A stretch of 51,759 bases of DNA from Streptomyces canus (GTDB lineage Bacteria; Actinomycetota; Actinomycetes; Streptomycetales; Streptomycetaceae), in contig NZ_KQ948673.1 in assembly GCF_001514145.1 (NCBI RefSeq), positions 33,716 to 85,474 of the forward strand, written 5' to 3'. Positions 15,959 through 24,406 of this stretch are shown here, one piece after another (the stretch's first letter is position 1; each line of letters opens with the position of its first letter). Both the position numbers and the translations under genes were made by a program. The notes below the pieces were generated by a model, which saw only the letters and a list, made by a program, of their open reading frames with translations, ran no database searches and had not been told where the DNA came from.

Positions 15959-16387
15959 TCACAGCGCCGACAGCGTGACACCCAGGCCGAGCAGGGCGAC
16001 GACCTTGGCGGCCTCGAAGGCGACGTAGAACAGGTGGCCGCGCGAGCGGGGCAGGTCCTCGCCCGCCAGGACGCGGTCGGAGCGGCGGTTCAAACGGGGG
16101 CGGATCACGGCCAGTTGGCCGACCAGCAGCATCACCGCCGCCACGGTCCACCCGACGATCCGGCCCGGCGGGTCACCGGCGGCGACGGCCACGACCACCG
16201 CGGTGGCCAGGACGCACTCCACGACGTTCAGGGCCCGGAAGACCAGTCGCCCGATTCCCAGGCCGATGCGGACACTCACGCCCGGGGCGCGGAACTTCAG
16301 CGGCGCCTCCAGGAAGGAGATCGCCGGCACCATCCCCAGCCATACGAAGGTGACCGCGCTCGCCGTCGCGGCCGAGGTTGCGTTCAT
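15959..16387 (-). CDS. Small integral membrane protein of unknown function
   Basis: 142 aa from ATG 16387. Four hydrophobic segments are visible (residues about 6-26, 45-73, 78-95 and 120-140), with polar loops containing KFRAPGVSVRIGLGIGRLVFRALN and RLNRRSDRVLAGEDLPRSRGH. The pattern resembles DUF4149-type or other four-helix membrane proteins common in actinobacteria; I do not recognise a function. The gene is divergent from the PemK-type gene (52 bp between starts) and convergent with flotillin across the shared terminator. Confidence 0.7.
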   Translation of the reverse strand: MNATSAATASAVTFVWLGMVPAISFLEAPLKFRAPGVSVRIGLGIGRLVFRALNVVECVLATAVVVAVAAGDPPGRIVGWTVAAVMLLVGQLAVIRPRLNRRSDRVLAGEDLPRSRGHLFYVAFEAAKVVALLGLGVTLSAL

Positions 16388-16439
16388 CCAACCGACCGTA
16401 CCCCTGGCCCCGTTCGCAGGACGCCTTAAGGTTCCCCAC

Positions 16440-16886
16440 GTGACTGCGTTTACCGATGAGAACGTCCCCGGCCGCTTCGGCGCCACCGCCACCACCGAGG
16501 CCGATCCCCGCGAGGTCGGCAGGGTGCGCACCGAGTACTCCCCCGCGCACGACGGCGACCCCGACCCCGGCGAGATCGTATGGACCTGGGTGCCCTTCGA
16601 GGAGAACGACGGACGCGGCAAGGACCGTCCCGTGCTCGTGGTCGCCCGGGAGGCGGCCGGCAGCTTCCTCGCCGTACAGCTGTCGAGCAAGCGGCACGAC
16701 GGGGACCGGGAGTGGGTGCCGATCGGCAGCGGGCCCTGGGACCGGACCGGGCGGGACTCCTGGGTGGACGTCGACCGCATCCTGCGCCTCCACGAGGAGG
16801 GCATGCGCCGGGAGGCGTGCGCGCTGGACCGGGGGCGGTTCAACCTCGTCAGGCAGCGGCTGCACGAGCGCTACGGCTGGAGCTGA
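16440..16886 (+). CDS. PemK/MazF-type endoribonuclease toxin-like protein (orphan)
   Basis: 148 aa from GTG 16440. The PemK/MazF core appears as GEIVWTWVPFEENDGRGKDRPVLVVAREA followed by FLAVQLSSKRHDGD, corresponding to the family's first beta strands and RP(V/C)LVV motif. Members cleave single-stranded RNA. No antitoxin (MazE, AbrB or RHH type) lies beside it, which is usual for this streptomycete group and leaves toxin function uncertain. TAAGGT (16427-16432) seven bases before the GTG suggests a leaderless transcript. The last 16 bases overlap the convergent PARG gene. Confidence 0.78.
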   Translation: MTAFTDENVPGRFGATATTEADPREVGRVRTEYSPAHDGDPDPGEIVWTWVPFEENDGRGKDRPVLVVAREAAGSFLAVQLSSKRHDGDREWVPIGSGPWDRTGRDSWVDVDRILRLHEEGMRREACALDRGRFNLVRQRLHERYGWS

Positions 16887-17695
16887 CGCTCCGCAAACGC
16901 CCGTACGAACGCTGTGCGCACCGCCACGTCCCGCGTCCGGTCCAGCACTCCGAACACCACATGCTCGAAGGCCCCGGCGAATCGTCCGCCGGGTTCGAGC
17001 AGCGCCCGGAACGCCCCCGCCACCTGTGCGGGGTCGTTCTGGAAGACTCCGCACCCCCAGGCGCCCAGCACCAGCCGCCGGTAGCCCTCCGCGACGGCGA
17101 CCGACAGCACCTGCCCGGCCCGCGCCGCGAGGGCTCGCGGCAGCTCGGCGGTCCGCTCGGGTGCCGTCCGCCGGACCACCCCGGCGTTCGGGGCGGCCGC
17201 CGTCAGGAAACCCACGAGGTGTGCCGCGTCCAGCAGACGGCCGCGATCGTCCCGGAACACCGGCACGGCCGGTGAGTGGATGACCCGATCGGAGTAGAAC
17301 GGGTCACGGTGGGCCCGGTGGTGGTCGTAGAACTCGCGGGCCTCCAGCTGGCAGGTGTACAGCGCGGAGGCCCGGCACAGGGCCTCTTCCTGTGCCTGGG
17401 CGCCGTTCAGATAACCGCCGCCCGGATTCCGCGCCGAGGCGAAGTTCAGGACGGCGGTGCGCCCGCCGAGCCGATGGGCCGCCTCCAGGCTGCTCTCGCC
17501 CGTGACCTCGAAGAACGTGTCCACGGCGGCGAAGACCGGCACCTCCACGGGTCCCGGGCCGTACATCCGCGTCCCCGCCCGTGCCGCTTCGATCTCGGCG
17601 GCCAGCAAGACCTCGCGCCCGTCCGGGGCTCGATAGTGCCCCGCCGAGACGATCTGTTCCGTCTCGTGCGCGATCCCGCGCAGACGCGCGCTCAT
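16871..17695 (-). CDS. Bacterial-type poly(ADP-ribose) glycohydrolase (TIGR02452/DUF2263)
   Basis: 274 aa from ATG 17695, with GGGGGTGG upstream. The protein has the N-terminal DUF2263 segment and a macrodomain with the PARG signature GGG-X7-QEE (residues 92-104, NPGGGYLNGAQAQEE), whose adjacent glutamates are the catalytic pair of bacterial PARGs. Downstream are LGAWGCGVFQNDP and the macrodomain end. These enzymes remove poly(ADP-ribose) or related ADP-ribose adducts. Its 3' end overlaps that of the PemK-type gene on the opposite strand, which could cause mutual transcriptional interference. Family call is strong; the cellular substrate is unknown. Confidence 0.88.
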   Translation of the reverse strand: MSARLRGIAHETEQIVSAGHYRAPDGREVLLAAEIEAARAGTRMYGPGPVEVPVFAAVDTFFEVTGESSLEAAHRLGGRTAVLNFASARNPGGGYLNGAQAQEEALCRASALYTCQLEAREFYDHHRAHRDPFYSDRVIHSPAVPVFRDDRGRLLDAAHLVGFLTAAAPNAGVVRRTAPERTAELPRALAARAGQVLSVAVAEGYRRLVLGAWGCGVFQNDPAQVAGAFRALLEPGGRFAGAFEHVVFGVLDRTRDVAVRTAFVRAFAERQLQP

Positions 17696-17817
17696 GGCGC
17701 CACCCCCGTGAGCGCCATGACCGCACGCCGCGCGGTCTCCCCCGTCGTACCCATGGAGGAATCGTGGGCGATGGCACGGATGCGGTGCAACAGAGTTTCC
17801 GGGGCCCGGTCCAACCG

Positions 17818-17845
17818 GAAAACGCCTCGAAAACCCCGGGAAAAC
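17818..17845. repeat. Three GAAAAC units at exact 11-bp spacing (phased A-tracts)
   Basis: GAAAAC occurs at 17818, 17829 and 17840 in GC-rich flanks, about 140-165 bp upstream of egtA. The A4 tracts recur once per helical turn, an arrangement that bends DNA, and could equally be three contacts for a direct-repeat-binding regulator. The rest of the 289-bp region between the PARG and egtA genes shows no gene. Confidence 0.6.
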
Positions 17846-17984
17846 GGAGATCCACAGCCCCTAATGCGAGGATGTGCCCCCTTGTGCGGAACGAGATGAG
17901 GGTCTTGGGTGGGACGAGCGTTGCCGGTCCGACCCACCTGATCCCCGGACTGGTGGCATGGTGGAATCTCAGGAGGATCCCGAC

Positions 17985-19289
17985 ATGTCCGACACACCCA
18001 GCGACTGTACGCCGGGCGACTGTACGAAGCCCCGTACATCCCTGCCCGAAGCAGAGCTCGAGGCCCTGGTCCGCGGCATCTGCTTCAAGACCGGTCCGCC
18101 CCGCCGCATCGGGGTGGAAGTGGAATGGCTCGTGCACGAGCTGAGCAGCCCTCGGCTCCCTGTCACACCCGAACGACTCGCGGCGGCCTACGCCGCACTG
18201 CGGACCGTGCCCCTGAAGTCGGCGCTCACCGTCGAACCTGGCGGCCAGCTGGAGCTGAGTTCTCAGCCCGCCGACTCCCTGATGGAGTGCATCGGTACCG
18301 TTTCCGCCGACCTCGCCGCCGTCCGGGCGGCCCTCGCCGAGCACGGCCTCGGCCTCGTCGGCATCGGCCACGACCCGTGGCACCCGCCCCGCAGGTATCT
18401 GCACGAGCCGCGCTACGACGCGCTGGAGGCCTGCCTCGACCGCACCGGCCCGGCGGGCCGCGCGATGATGTGCACCTCGGCCTCCGTGCAGGTGTGCGTG
18501 GACGCCGGACACGAGGAGCCCGGCCCCCTCGGCCTCGGACGACGCTGGTGGCTTGCCCACCAGCTGGGCCCGGTCCTGGTGGCCGCCTTCGCCAACTCCC
18601 CGCTCGCCGGTTCCGAGCCCACCGGCTGGCTCTCGACCCGCCAGCTGCTGTGGACGGAGATCGGCGAGGGCCGGGCGGGCGGCCCCTCCCTGGACACCGA
18701 CCCCCGCACGGCCTGGGCCCGGCACGTCCTGGACGCGCCGGTGATGTGCATACGACGGGACAGCGGCCCCTGGGACGTCCCGGAGGGGCTCACCTTCCGG
18801 GAGTGGGCCAGGTCGGGTGTGCCCCGGCAGCCGACCCGGGAGGATCTCGACTACCACGTCTCGACCCTGTTCCCGCCGGTCAGACCGCGTGGCCATCTTG
18901 AGCTGCGCATGATCGACGCCCAGCCGGGCGAGGACGGCTGGGTGGTGCCGCTCGCGGTGACGACGGCACTCTTCGACGACCCCGAGGCCGCCGAGACCGC
19001 CTACCGGGTGGTGAAGCCGCTGGCCGAGCGCACCCTCGCGCTGCCCGCGCCGCACAATCCGCTGTGGATCGAGGCGGCCCGCCACGGCCTGGCCGACCCC
19101 GAGCTGCACGAGGCGGCGATCGCGTGCTTCGGGGCGGCCCTGGAGGCGCTGCCACGGCTGGGCGCCACACCCGAGGTCACGGACGCCGTCGAAACGTATC
19201 TGCACCGCTATGTGATCCGGGGCCGGTGCCCCGCCGACGATCTGCTGGACCGGACGCACGGTTCGCTCGGGAAGGAAATCCGCACATGA
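17985..19289 (+). CDS. egtA: Glutamate-cysteine ligase EgtA (ergothioneine biosynthesis)
   Basis: 434 aa from ATG 17985, with AGGAGGA eight bases upstream. The glutamate-cysteine ligase GCS2/EgtA family is recognised by RIGVEVEWLVHE, the metal-binding VEPGGQLELSSQP, GIGHDPWHPPRRYLHEPRYDALEACLDR and HLELRMIDAQPGEDGW. It makes gamma-glutamylcysteine, the sulfur donor for the EgtB reaction. Its stop overlaps the egtB start (ATGA), and the order egtA-B-C-D matches the actinobacterial cluster. In organisms relying on mycothiol, EgtA is dedicated to ergothioneine. Confidence 0.95.
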   Translation: MSDTPSDCTPGDCTKPRTSLPEAELEALVRGICFKTGPPRRIGVEVEWLVHELSSPRLPVTPERLAAAYAALRTVPLKSALTVEPGGQLELSSQPADSLMECIGTVSADLAAVRAALAEHGLGLVGIGHDPWHPPRRYLHEPRYDALEACLDRTGPAGRAMMCTSASVQVCVDAGHEEPGPLGLGRRWWLAHQLGPVLVAAFANSPLAGSEPTGWLSTRQLLWTEIGEGRAGGPSLDTDPRTAWARHVLDAPVMCIRRDSGPWDVPEGLTFREWARSGVPRQPTREDLDYHVSTLFPPVRPRGHLELRMIDAQPGEDGWVVPLAVTTALFDDPEAAETAYRVVKPLAERTLALPAPHNPLWIEAARHGLADPELHEAAIACFGAALEALPRLGATPEVTDAVETYLHRYVIRGRCPADDLLDRTHGSLGKEIRT

Positions 19290-20614
19290 CCAACCCGTCC
19301 GTCGACTCCCCCGTCGACCCCGAGACCGTCCGCGAGCGGGCTGTGACCACCCTGGTCACCGCCCGGGACCGCACGACCCTCCTCACCAGCTGTGTGGAGG
19401 ACCCCGACCTGACCGCCCAGCACTCGCCGCTCATGTCTCCGCTCGTGTGGGACCTCGCCCACATCGGCAACCAGGAGGAGCAGTGGCTGCTGCGGACCGT
19501 CGGCGGGCAGGAGGCGATACGGCCCGAGATCGACGGCATCTACGACGCCTTCGAGCACCCGCGCTCCGAACGCCCCACGCTGCCCCTGCTCTCGCCCGCC
19601 GAGTCCCGGCGCTACGCGGCGGAGGTACGCGGGCGGGTGCTGGACGTCCTGGAGGGCGCCGCGCTCCACGGGACCCGGCTCACCGAGGCCGGGTTCGCCT
19701 TCGGGATGATCGCGCAGCACGAACAGCAGCATGACGAGACGATGCTGATCACCCATCAGCTCCGCAAGGGCCCCCAGGCCCTGACCGCCCCCGACCCGGC
19801 ACCGGCCCCGCTGTTCACCGGCCCGGCCGAAGTCCTCGTCCCCGGCGGCCCGTTCACCATGGGTACCTCCGACGAGCCGTGGGCGCTGGACAACGAACGC
19901 CCGGCGCACCGGCGTGAGGTGGAGCCGTTCTACATCGACACCACTCCGGTGACGAACGCCGAGTACCAGGCCTTCATCGAGGACGGCGGCTACGACAACG
20001 AGCGCTGGTGGGCCCCGGCCGGGTGGGCACACATCCGCCAACACTCCATCCACGCGCCGCTGTTCTGGAGCCGCGACGGCAAGCAGTGGCTGCGCAGGCG
20101 CTTCGGTGTCACCGAGGTCGTGCCGCCCGACGAGCCGGTGGTCCACGTGTCCTGGTACGAGGCCGACGCGTACGCGCGCTGGGCCGGACGGCGGCTGCCC
20201 ACCGAGGCCGAGTGGGAGAAGGCGGCCCGCCACGACCCGGCCGGCGGCCGCTCGACGCGCTACCCGTGGGGCGACGCCGACCCCGCGCCCGAGCACGCCA
20301 ACCTGGGCCAACGGCACCTGCGACCCGCCCCCGCCGGCAGCTACCCGCAGGGCGAGTCACCGCTCGGCGTGAGGCAGTTGATCGGTGACGTGTGGGAGTG
20401 GACGGCGAGCGACTTCGAGCCCTACCCCGGGTTCCAGGCGTTCCCGTACAAGGAGTACTCGGAGGTGTTCTTCGGCCCCGACCACAAGGTGCTGCGCGGT
20501 GGTTCGTTCGCCGTGGACGCGGTGGCCTGCCGGGGCACGTTCCGCAACTGGGACTATCCGATCAGGCGGCAGATCTTCTCCGGCTTCCGCACGGCCCGTT
20601 CGGGAGCCGTCTGA
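19286..20614 (+). CDS. egtB: Hercynine oxygenase (sulfoxide synthase) EgtB
   Basis: 442 aa. The N-terminal DinB-like domain carries the iron ligands H59 (in WDLAHIGNQEEQW) and the HX3HXE motif H145-H149-E151 (HEQQHDE). The C-terminal formylglycine-generating-enzyme (FGE-sulfatase) domain contains GGPFTMGTSDEPWALDNERPAH and VWEWTASDFEPYPGF. EgtB is a non-haem iron enzyme that joins gamma-glutamylcysteine to hercynine with O2, forming the C-S bond and sulfoxide. It is coupled to egtA by ATGA and to egtC by a one-base TGATG overlap, so the proteins are made from one message. Confidence 0.96.
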   Translation: MTNPSVDSPVDPETVRERAVTTLVTARDRTTLLTSCVEDPDLTAQHSPLMSPLVWDLAHIGNQEEQWLLRTVGGQEAIRPEIDGIYDAFEHPRSERPTLPLLSPAESRRYAAEVRGRVLDVLEGAALHGTRLTEAGFAFGMIAQHEQQHDETMLITHQLRKGPQALTAPDPAPAPLFTGPAEVLVPGGPFTMGTSDEPWALDNERPAHRREVEPFYIDTTPVTNAEYQAFIEDGGYDNERWWAPAGWAHIRQHSIHAPLFWSRDGKQWLRRRFGVTEVVPPDEPVVHVSWYEADAYARWAGRRLPTEAEWEKAARHDPAGGRSTRYPWGDADPAPEHANLGQRHLRPAPAGSYPQGESPLGVRQLIGDVWEWTASDFEPYPGFQAFPYKEYSEVFFGPDHKVLRGGSFAVDAVACRGTFRNWDYPIRRQIFSGFRTARSGAV

Positions 20615-21393
20615 TGTGCCGTCACCTGGCGTATCTGGGACCCTCGGAGCCGCTCGGCAGCCTCCTCGTGGCGCCCCCGCACAGCCTCTACCGCCAGTCC
20701 TGGGCACCCAGGCGGCAGCGGTACGGCACCGTCAACGCCGATGGTTTCGGGGTCGGTTGGTACGCCGAGGGCGATCCGGTCCCGGCACGGTACCGACGGG
20801 CCGGACCCATCTGGGCGGACCTGTCCTTCGCGGACCTGGCGCGGGTCGTGAACAGCACGGCGATCCTGGCCGCCGTACGGGACGCGACCCTGGCGGGAGC
20901 CGACGCCGAGGCCGCCGCGGCACCGTACGCCTCGGGGCCCTGGCTGTTCAGCCACAACGGCGCGGTCAAGGGGTGGCCAGGTGCCCTGGCGCCCCTGACC
21001 GCCGCGCTGCCCCCGGCGGATCTGCTGTCGATGGAGGCCCGCAACGACTCGGCGTTCGTGTGGGCGCTGGTCCTGAACCGGCTGCGCGGCGGCGACGAGG
21101 AGGGCCAGGCGCTGGCCGACACGGTCCTGGAGGTCGCCGAGGCGGCCCCGGGCTCCCGGCTCAACCTCCTGCTGACCAACGGGGAGTCCATCGCCGCGAC
21201 CGCCTGGGGCGACACCCTCTGGTACCTCCAGCGCCCCGGCACCGGCACCGTCGTGGCCTCCGAGCCGTACGACGACGATCCGCACTGGCAGGAGGTCCCC
21301 GACCGCACCCTGCTCGCGGCGAGCCGCACCGACGTCCTGCTCACACCGCTCAAGGAACCGTCCGCGGAACCACTCGAGGAGCCCAGCACGTGA
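20614..21393 (+). CDS. egtC: Class-II glutamine amidotransferase-like EgtC
   Basis: 259 aa beginning Met-Cys-Arg-His; Cys2 becomes the N-terminal nucleophile after Met removal, as in Ntn amidohydrolases. The typical pocket motifs NADGFGVGWY, WLFSHNGAVKGW and MEARNDSAFVWALVLN are present. EgtC removes the gamma-glutamyl group from the hercynyl-gamma-glutamylcysteine sulfoxide. The start overlaps the egtB stop by one base, and the egtD GTG overlaps its own stop. A Glu/Pro-rich tail ends the protein. Confidence 0.95.
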   Translation: MCRHLAYLGPSEPLGSLLVAPPHSLYRQSWAPRRQRYGTVNADGFGVGWYAEGDPVPARYRRAGPIWADLSFADLARVVNSTAILAAVRDATLAGADAEAAAAPYASGPWLFSHNGAVKGWPGALAPLTAALPPADLLSMEARNDSAFVWALVLNRLRGGDEEGQALADTVLEVAEAAPGSRLNLLLTNGESIAATAWGDTLWYLQRPGTGTVVASEPYDDDPHWQEVPDRTLLAASRTDVLLTPLKEPSAEPLEEPST

Positions 21394-22352
21394 GTCCGTT
21401 CCTTCTGACCCGCACCCTGCCCGAGGACGCCACCGAGGCCGCCCTGCGCGCCGACGTCCTCAAGGGCCTGACGCACACGCCGAAGACACTGCCGCCGAAG
21501 TGGTTCTACGACGCCCGCGGCAGCGAACTCTTCGAGCAGATCACCGAGTTGCCCGAGTACTACCCGACCCGCGCCGAACGGGAGATCCTCGTCGCGCGCT
21601 CCGGCGAGATCGCCGCGGCGACCGGCGCCCGCACCCTGGTCGAGCTCGGCTCCGGTTCGTCGGAGAAGACCCGGTACCTGCTCGACGCGCTGACCGGGCT
21701 GCACACGTACGTGCCGGTCGACGTCAGCGAGAGTGCCCTCACCCAGGCCGGGCACGCGCTCATCGCCCAGCGGCCGGAGCTGAGCGTGCACGCGCTGATC
21801 GCCGACTTCACGGGCGGTCTGAGCCTGCCGGGGACGCCGGGCCCGCGTCTGCTGGCCTTCCTCGGCGGCACGATCGGCAACCTGCTGCCGGTCGAGCGCG
21901 CCGCGTTCCTCGCCTCCGTCCACGCCCTGCTCTCGCCCGGTGACGCGCTGCTGCTCGGCACCGACCTGGTCAAGGACGAGAACGTGCTGGTCAGGGCGTA
22001 CGACGACGCGGCCGGGGTGACGGCCGAGTTCAACAAGAACGTCCTGACCGTCGTCAATCGCGAGCTGGGCGCCGACTTCGATCCCGGCGCCTTCGACCAC
22101 GTGGCCCTCTGGGACGCCGAGAACGAGTGGATCGAGATGCGGCTGCGCTCCCGTACGGAACAGACCGTGAAGGTCCCCGCGCTCGACCTGGCCGTCGACT
22201 TCGCGGCGGACGAGGAGCTGCACACCGAGATCTCGGCGAAGTTCCGCAAGGAGGGCATCCGTGCCGAACTTGCCGCCGTCGGACTGGAGTTGGCGCACTG
22301 GTGGACGGACAGCGAGGGCCGGTTCGCCTTGTCGCTGAGCGTGGTGCGGTAG
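21390..22352 (+). CDS. egtD: Histidine N-alpha-methyltransferase EgtD
   Basis: 320 aa from GTG 21390, overlapping the egtC stop (GTGA). The SAM-binding motif LVELGSGSSEKTRYLLDAL and the histidine-binding and family motifs PPKWFYDARGSELFEQITELPEYYPTR, FLGGTIGNLLP and FNKNVLTVVNRELGADFD are diagnostic. EgtD trimethylates L-histidine to hercynine, the first step of the pathway. A 12-bp perfect hairpin terminator follows 7 bases after the stop. No egtE lies on this strand; a convergent C-S lyase gene lies directly downstream. Confidence 0.96.
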   Translation: MSPFLLTRTLPEDATEAALRADVLKGLTHTPKTLPPKWFYDARGSELFEQITELPEYYPTRAEREILVARSGEIAAATGARTLVELGSGSSEKTRYLLDALTGLHTYVPVDVSESALTQAGHALIAQRPELSVHALIADFTGGLSLPGTPGPRLLAFLGGTIGNLLPVERAAFLASVHALLSPGDALLLGTDLVKDENVLVRAYDDAAGVTAEFNKNVLTVVNRELGADFDPGAFDHVALWDAENEWIEMRLRSRTEQTVKVPALDLAVDFAADEELHTEISAKFRKEGIRAELAAVGLELAHWWTDSEGRFALSLSVVR

Positions 22353-22359
22353 GCGGACT

Positions 22360-22389
22360 CGCGGGGGCCGGTTCGGGCCGGCCCCCGCG
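22360..22389. terminator. Bidirectional terminator between egtD and the C-S lyase gene
   Basis: CGCGGGGGCCGG (22360-22371) pairs perfectly with CCGGCCCCCGCG (22378-22389) around the loop TTCGGG. It lies between two convergent stop codons. Confidence 0.8.
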
Positions 22390-22390
22390 G

Positions 22391-23548
22391 TCAGTCGAGG
22401 GCCGCGGCCATCCGCCGCACCGCCTCGGTGATCAGCTCGGGGGACGTCGCGAGGTTCAGCCGTACGAAGCCGGCGCCCCCGGTGCCGAACGGAACGCCGG
22501 AGTTCAGGGCGACCCGGCCGCGTTCCAGGAAGACGTCCGCCGGATCGCCGGGCAGCTCCAGCGCGCGGCAGTCCAGCCAGGCGAGGTAGGTGGCCCGCGC
22601 CGGTTCGTAGCGCACGGCGGGCAGCGCCTCGGCGAGGAGCTGGGCCAGCAGCCGGCGGTTGTCGTCGAGGCCGGTGAGCAGGGCGTCGAGCCAGGCGCCG
22701 CCGTCCCGCAGCGCGGCGGTGTGGGCGATGACGCCGAGATGGCTGGGACCGTGACCGACCTCTTCGGGAAGGCGCGCGAGGTCGTCGGCCGCGTCGGGCC
22801 CGGCGACGGCCACGGCGGCTTTGAGCCCGGCCAGGTTCCACGCCTTGGAGGCCGACATCAGCGACAGCCCGCTTCCCGCGCCGGGCACACTCAGGTAGGG
22901 CACGAACGTCGCACCCGCCGCCATGAGCGGGGCGTGGATCTCGTCGGCCACGACCCGCACGCCGTACGTCCGTGCCAGCGCCGCCACGTCCGCCAGCTCG
23001 CCGGCGGTGTGGACGGCGCCGGTCGGGTTGTGCGGGCTGCACAGCAGATAGGCGGGCCGGGCCGCGCCCTTCCGCACCCGCCCGAAGACGTCCTCCAGGA
23101 CCTCGAAGTCGATCCGGCCGTCCGCACCGAGCTCAGCCTCGACGACCTGCCTGCCCATGTTGGCGACGAACTGGTAGAAGGGCGGGTACACGGGCGAGTT
23201 GACGACCACCGGATCGCCCGGTCCGGAGACCAGCTTGAGCATCTCGACGATGCCCAGCATCACGTCCGGGACGATCGCCGTACGCTCCACCGCGAGCCCG
23301 TCCCAGCTCCACCGCGTGCGCGCGAAGTCCGCCAGCGCCTCGGCGTACGCCGTCCCGGCCGGGTACCCGGTGTCTCCCAGCGCCACGGCGTCCCGGATCG
23401 CCTGCGCGACCGGCTCGGCCAGGGGGACGTCCATCTCGGCGACCCACAGCGGCAGTACGTCCTCCGGGTAGGTCCGCCACTTCATGCTCGTACGCCGCCG
23501 GAGCCGCTCCAAGGTGAGCCGGCGCAGGGGGTTGGGCATACCGTCCAT
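22391..23548 (-). CDS. PLP-dependent C-S beta-lyase (MalY/PatB type), candidate EgtE
   Basis: 385 aa from ATG 23548; TATCGT ends six bases before this ATG and there is no Shine-Dalgarno, supporting a leaderless start. Class-I aminotransferase fold motifs: NSPVYPPFYQFV, CSPHNPTG (N174), ADEIH (D202) and SASKAWNLAGLK with the PLP lysine K235. The MalY/PatB subgroup cleaves C-S bonds of cystathionine-like substrates. The ergothioneine pathway needs a PLP C-S lyase (EgtE) after EgtC, and none is in the egtABCD operon, so this neighbour is a plausible candidate. A housekeeping cystathionine beta-lyase remains possible. Confidence 0.87.
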   Translation of the reverse strand: MDGMPNPLRRLTLERLRRRTSMKWRTYPEDVLPLWVAEMDVPLAEPVAQAIRDAVALGDTGYPAGTAYAEALADFARTRWSWDGLAVERTAIVPDVMLGIVEMLKLVSGPGDPVVVNSPVYPPFYQFVANMGRQVVEAELGADGRIDFEVLEDVFGRVRKGAARPAYLLCSPHNPTGAVHTAGELADVAALARTYGVRVVADEIHAPLMAAGATFVPYLSVPGAGSGLSLMSASKAWNLAGLKAAVAVAGPDAADDLARLPEEVGHGPSHLGVIAHTAALRDGGAWLDALLTGLDDNRRLLAQLLAEALPAVRYEPARATYLAWLDCRALELPGDPADVFLERGRVALNSGVPFGTGGAGFVRLNLATSPELITEAVRRMAAALD

Positions 23549-23607
23549 GGGCCAACGATAGGGTCGGACGGCTCGCGCTCCGCCGCCGCCTGAGGCACCG
23601 TGGAACC

Positions 23608-23823
23608 ATGACGAACCACACCTACCGGGTGACCGAGATCGTCGGCACCTCGCCGGACGGCGTCGACCATGCGGTCCGCAACGGCATCGCCCGTGCCTCG
23701 CAGACTCTCCGCAACCTCGACTGGTTCGAGGTGACCCAAGTGCGGGGCCAGATCGAGGACGGGCAGATCCAGCACTGGCAGGTGGGGCTGAAGGTCGGCT
23801 TCCGCCTGGACGAGACCGACTGA
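23608..23823 (+). CDS. Dodecin family protein
   Basis: 71 aa, the usual dodecin length. The sequence YRVTEIVGTSPDGVDHAVRNGIARASQTLRNLDWFEVTQVRGQIEDG contains the family's conserved Trp in NLDWFEV, which stacks on the bound flavin isoalloxazine, and the beta-strand ending in WQVGLKVGFRLDE. Dodecins assemble into hollow dodecamers that store flavin, FMN or CoA. GGAACC lies just upstream of the ATG. The gene is divergent from the C-S lyase gene and nearly abuts the convergent HAD gene. Confidence 0.93.
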   Translation: MTNHTYRVTEIVGTSPDGVDHAVRNGIARASQTLRNLDWFEVTQVRGQIEDGQIQHWQVGLKVGFRLDETD

Positions 23824-23829
23824 CGGCTC

Positions 23830-24321
23830 TCAGGTCCGCCCCTCCCGCTCCTGCGCCACCTCCAGCGCCGCGGAAGGGGCGGTCCAGCGTGCCCGTACGA
23901 CGGTGAATCCGGCCCGTTCGGCGTCCTCGCAGACCAACTCGTCGTCGTCCACCAGAACCCGGATCTCGCGGGTGCGGGCGAGCTGCTTCAGGATCTCCAG
24001 CTTGGTGCGCCGGGCGGGCCGCCGGTCGTCGTTGCGCCGCATGTACACGCGCCCCTCGGGGAGCCCCTGTGCGCCGAGCCAGGCGAGCGTGTCGCGCCGG
24101 CAGCGCTCGGGCCGACCGGTGAGGTAGCGGATCTCGCACTCCTCGGCGCGCTCCAGCACCAGCGCGATGCCCTCGGGGATCGGCGGGTCCTCGGGCGCGG
24201 CCGCGAAGAAGGCGTCCCAGTCGCGCGGCCTGCGCTCCAGGAACCGCTGCCGGTGGGCCGTGTCGGCCAGGGTGTTGTCCAGGTCGAACACGGCGAGCGG
24301 GCGCTTGCTGCTGTCGGTCAC
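23830..24321 (-). CDS. HAD-superfamily phosphatase, resembling the Pnkp 3'-phosphatase domain
   Basis: 163 aa from GTG 24321; the minus-strand hexamer TAGGGT seven bases upstream suggests a leaderless start. HAD motif I is FDLDNTLAD (nucleophile and acid Asp pair), motif II is the Thr in RYLTGRPERCRRDTLAWL, motif III a Lys in RRTKLEILKQLA, and motif IV is VLVDDDELVCEDA. The wording of motifs I and II is close to the phosphatase domain of T4-type polynucleotide kinase-phosphatases, so a nucleic-acid 3'-phosphatase is possible, but a small-molecule phosphatase cannot be excluded. Confidence 0.8.
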   Translation of the reverse strand: MTDSSKRPLAVFDLDNTLADTAHRQRFLERRPRDWDAFFAAAPEDPPIPEGIALVLERAEECEIRYLTGRPERCRRDTLAWLGAQGLPEGRVYMRRNDDRRPARRTKLEILKQLARTREIRVLVDDDELVCEDAERAGFTVVRARWTAPSAALEVAQEREGRT

Positions 24322-24406
24322 CCCACCCACCCTAGACCCGGCAACCTTCCCACCCCGGGCGACCACTGCCAGGCGATACAGCAGTCAGGCCGAGGCGGGA
24401 GACCCC

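Noticed and set aside
14118..16151. 677-codon minus-strand open frame
   Set aside because: Antisense of the flotillin coiled-coil repeat; the Leu/Gly-rich composition follows from the Ala/Glu repeat on the other strand.
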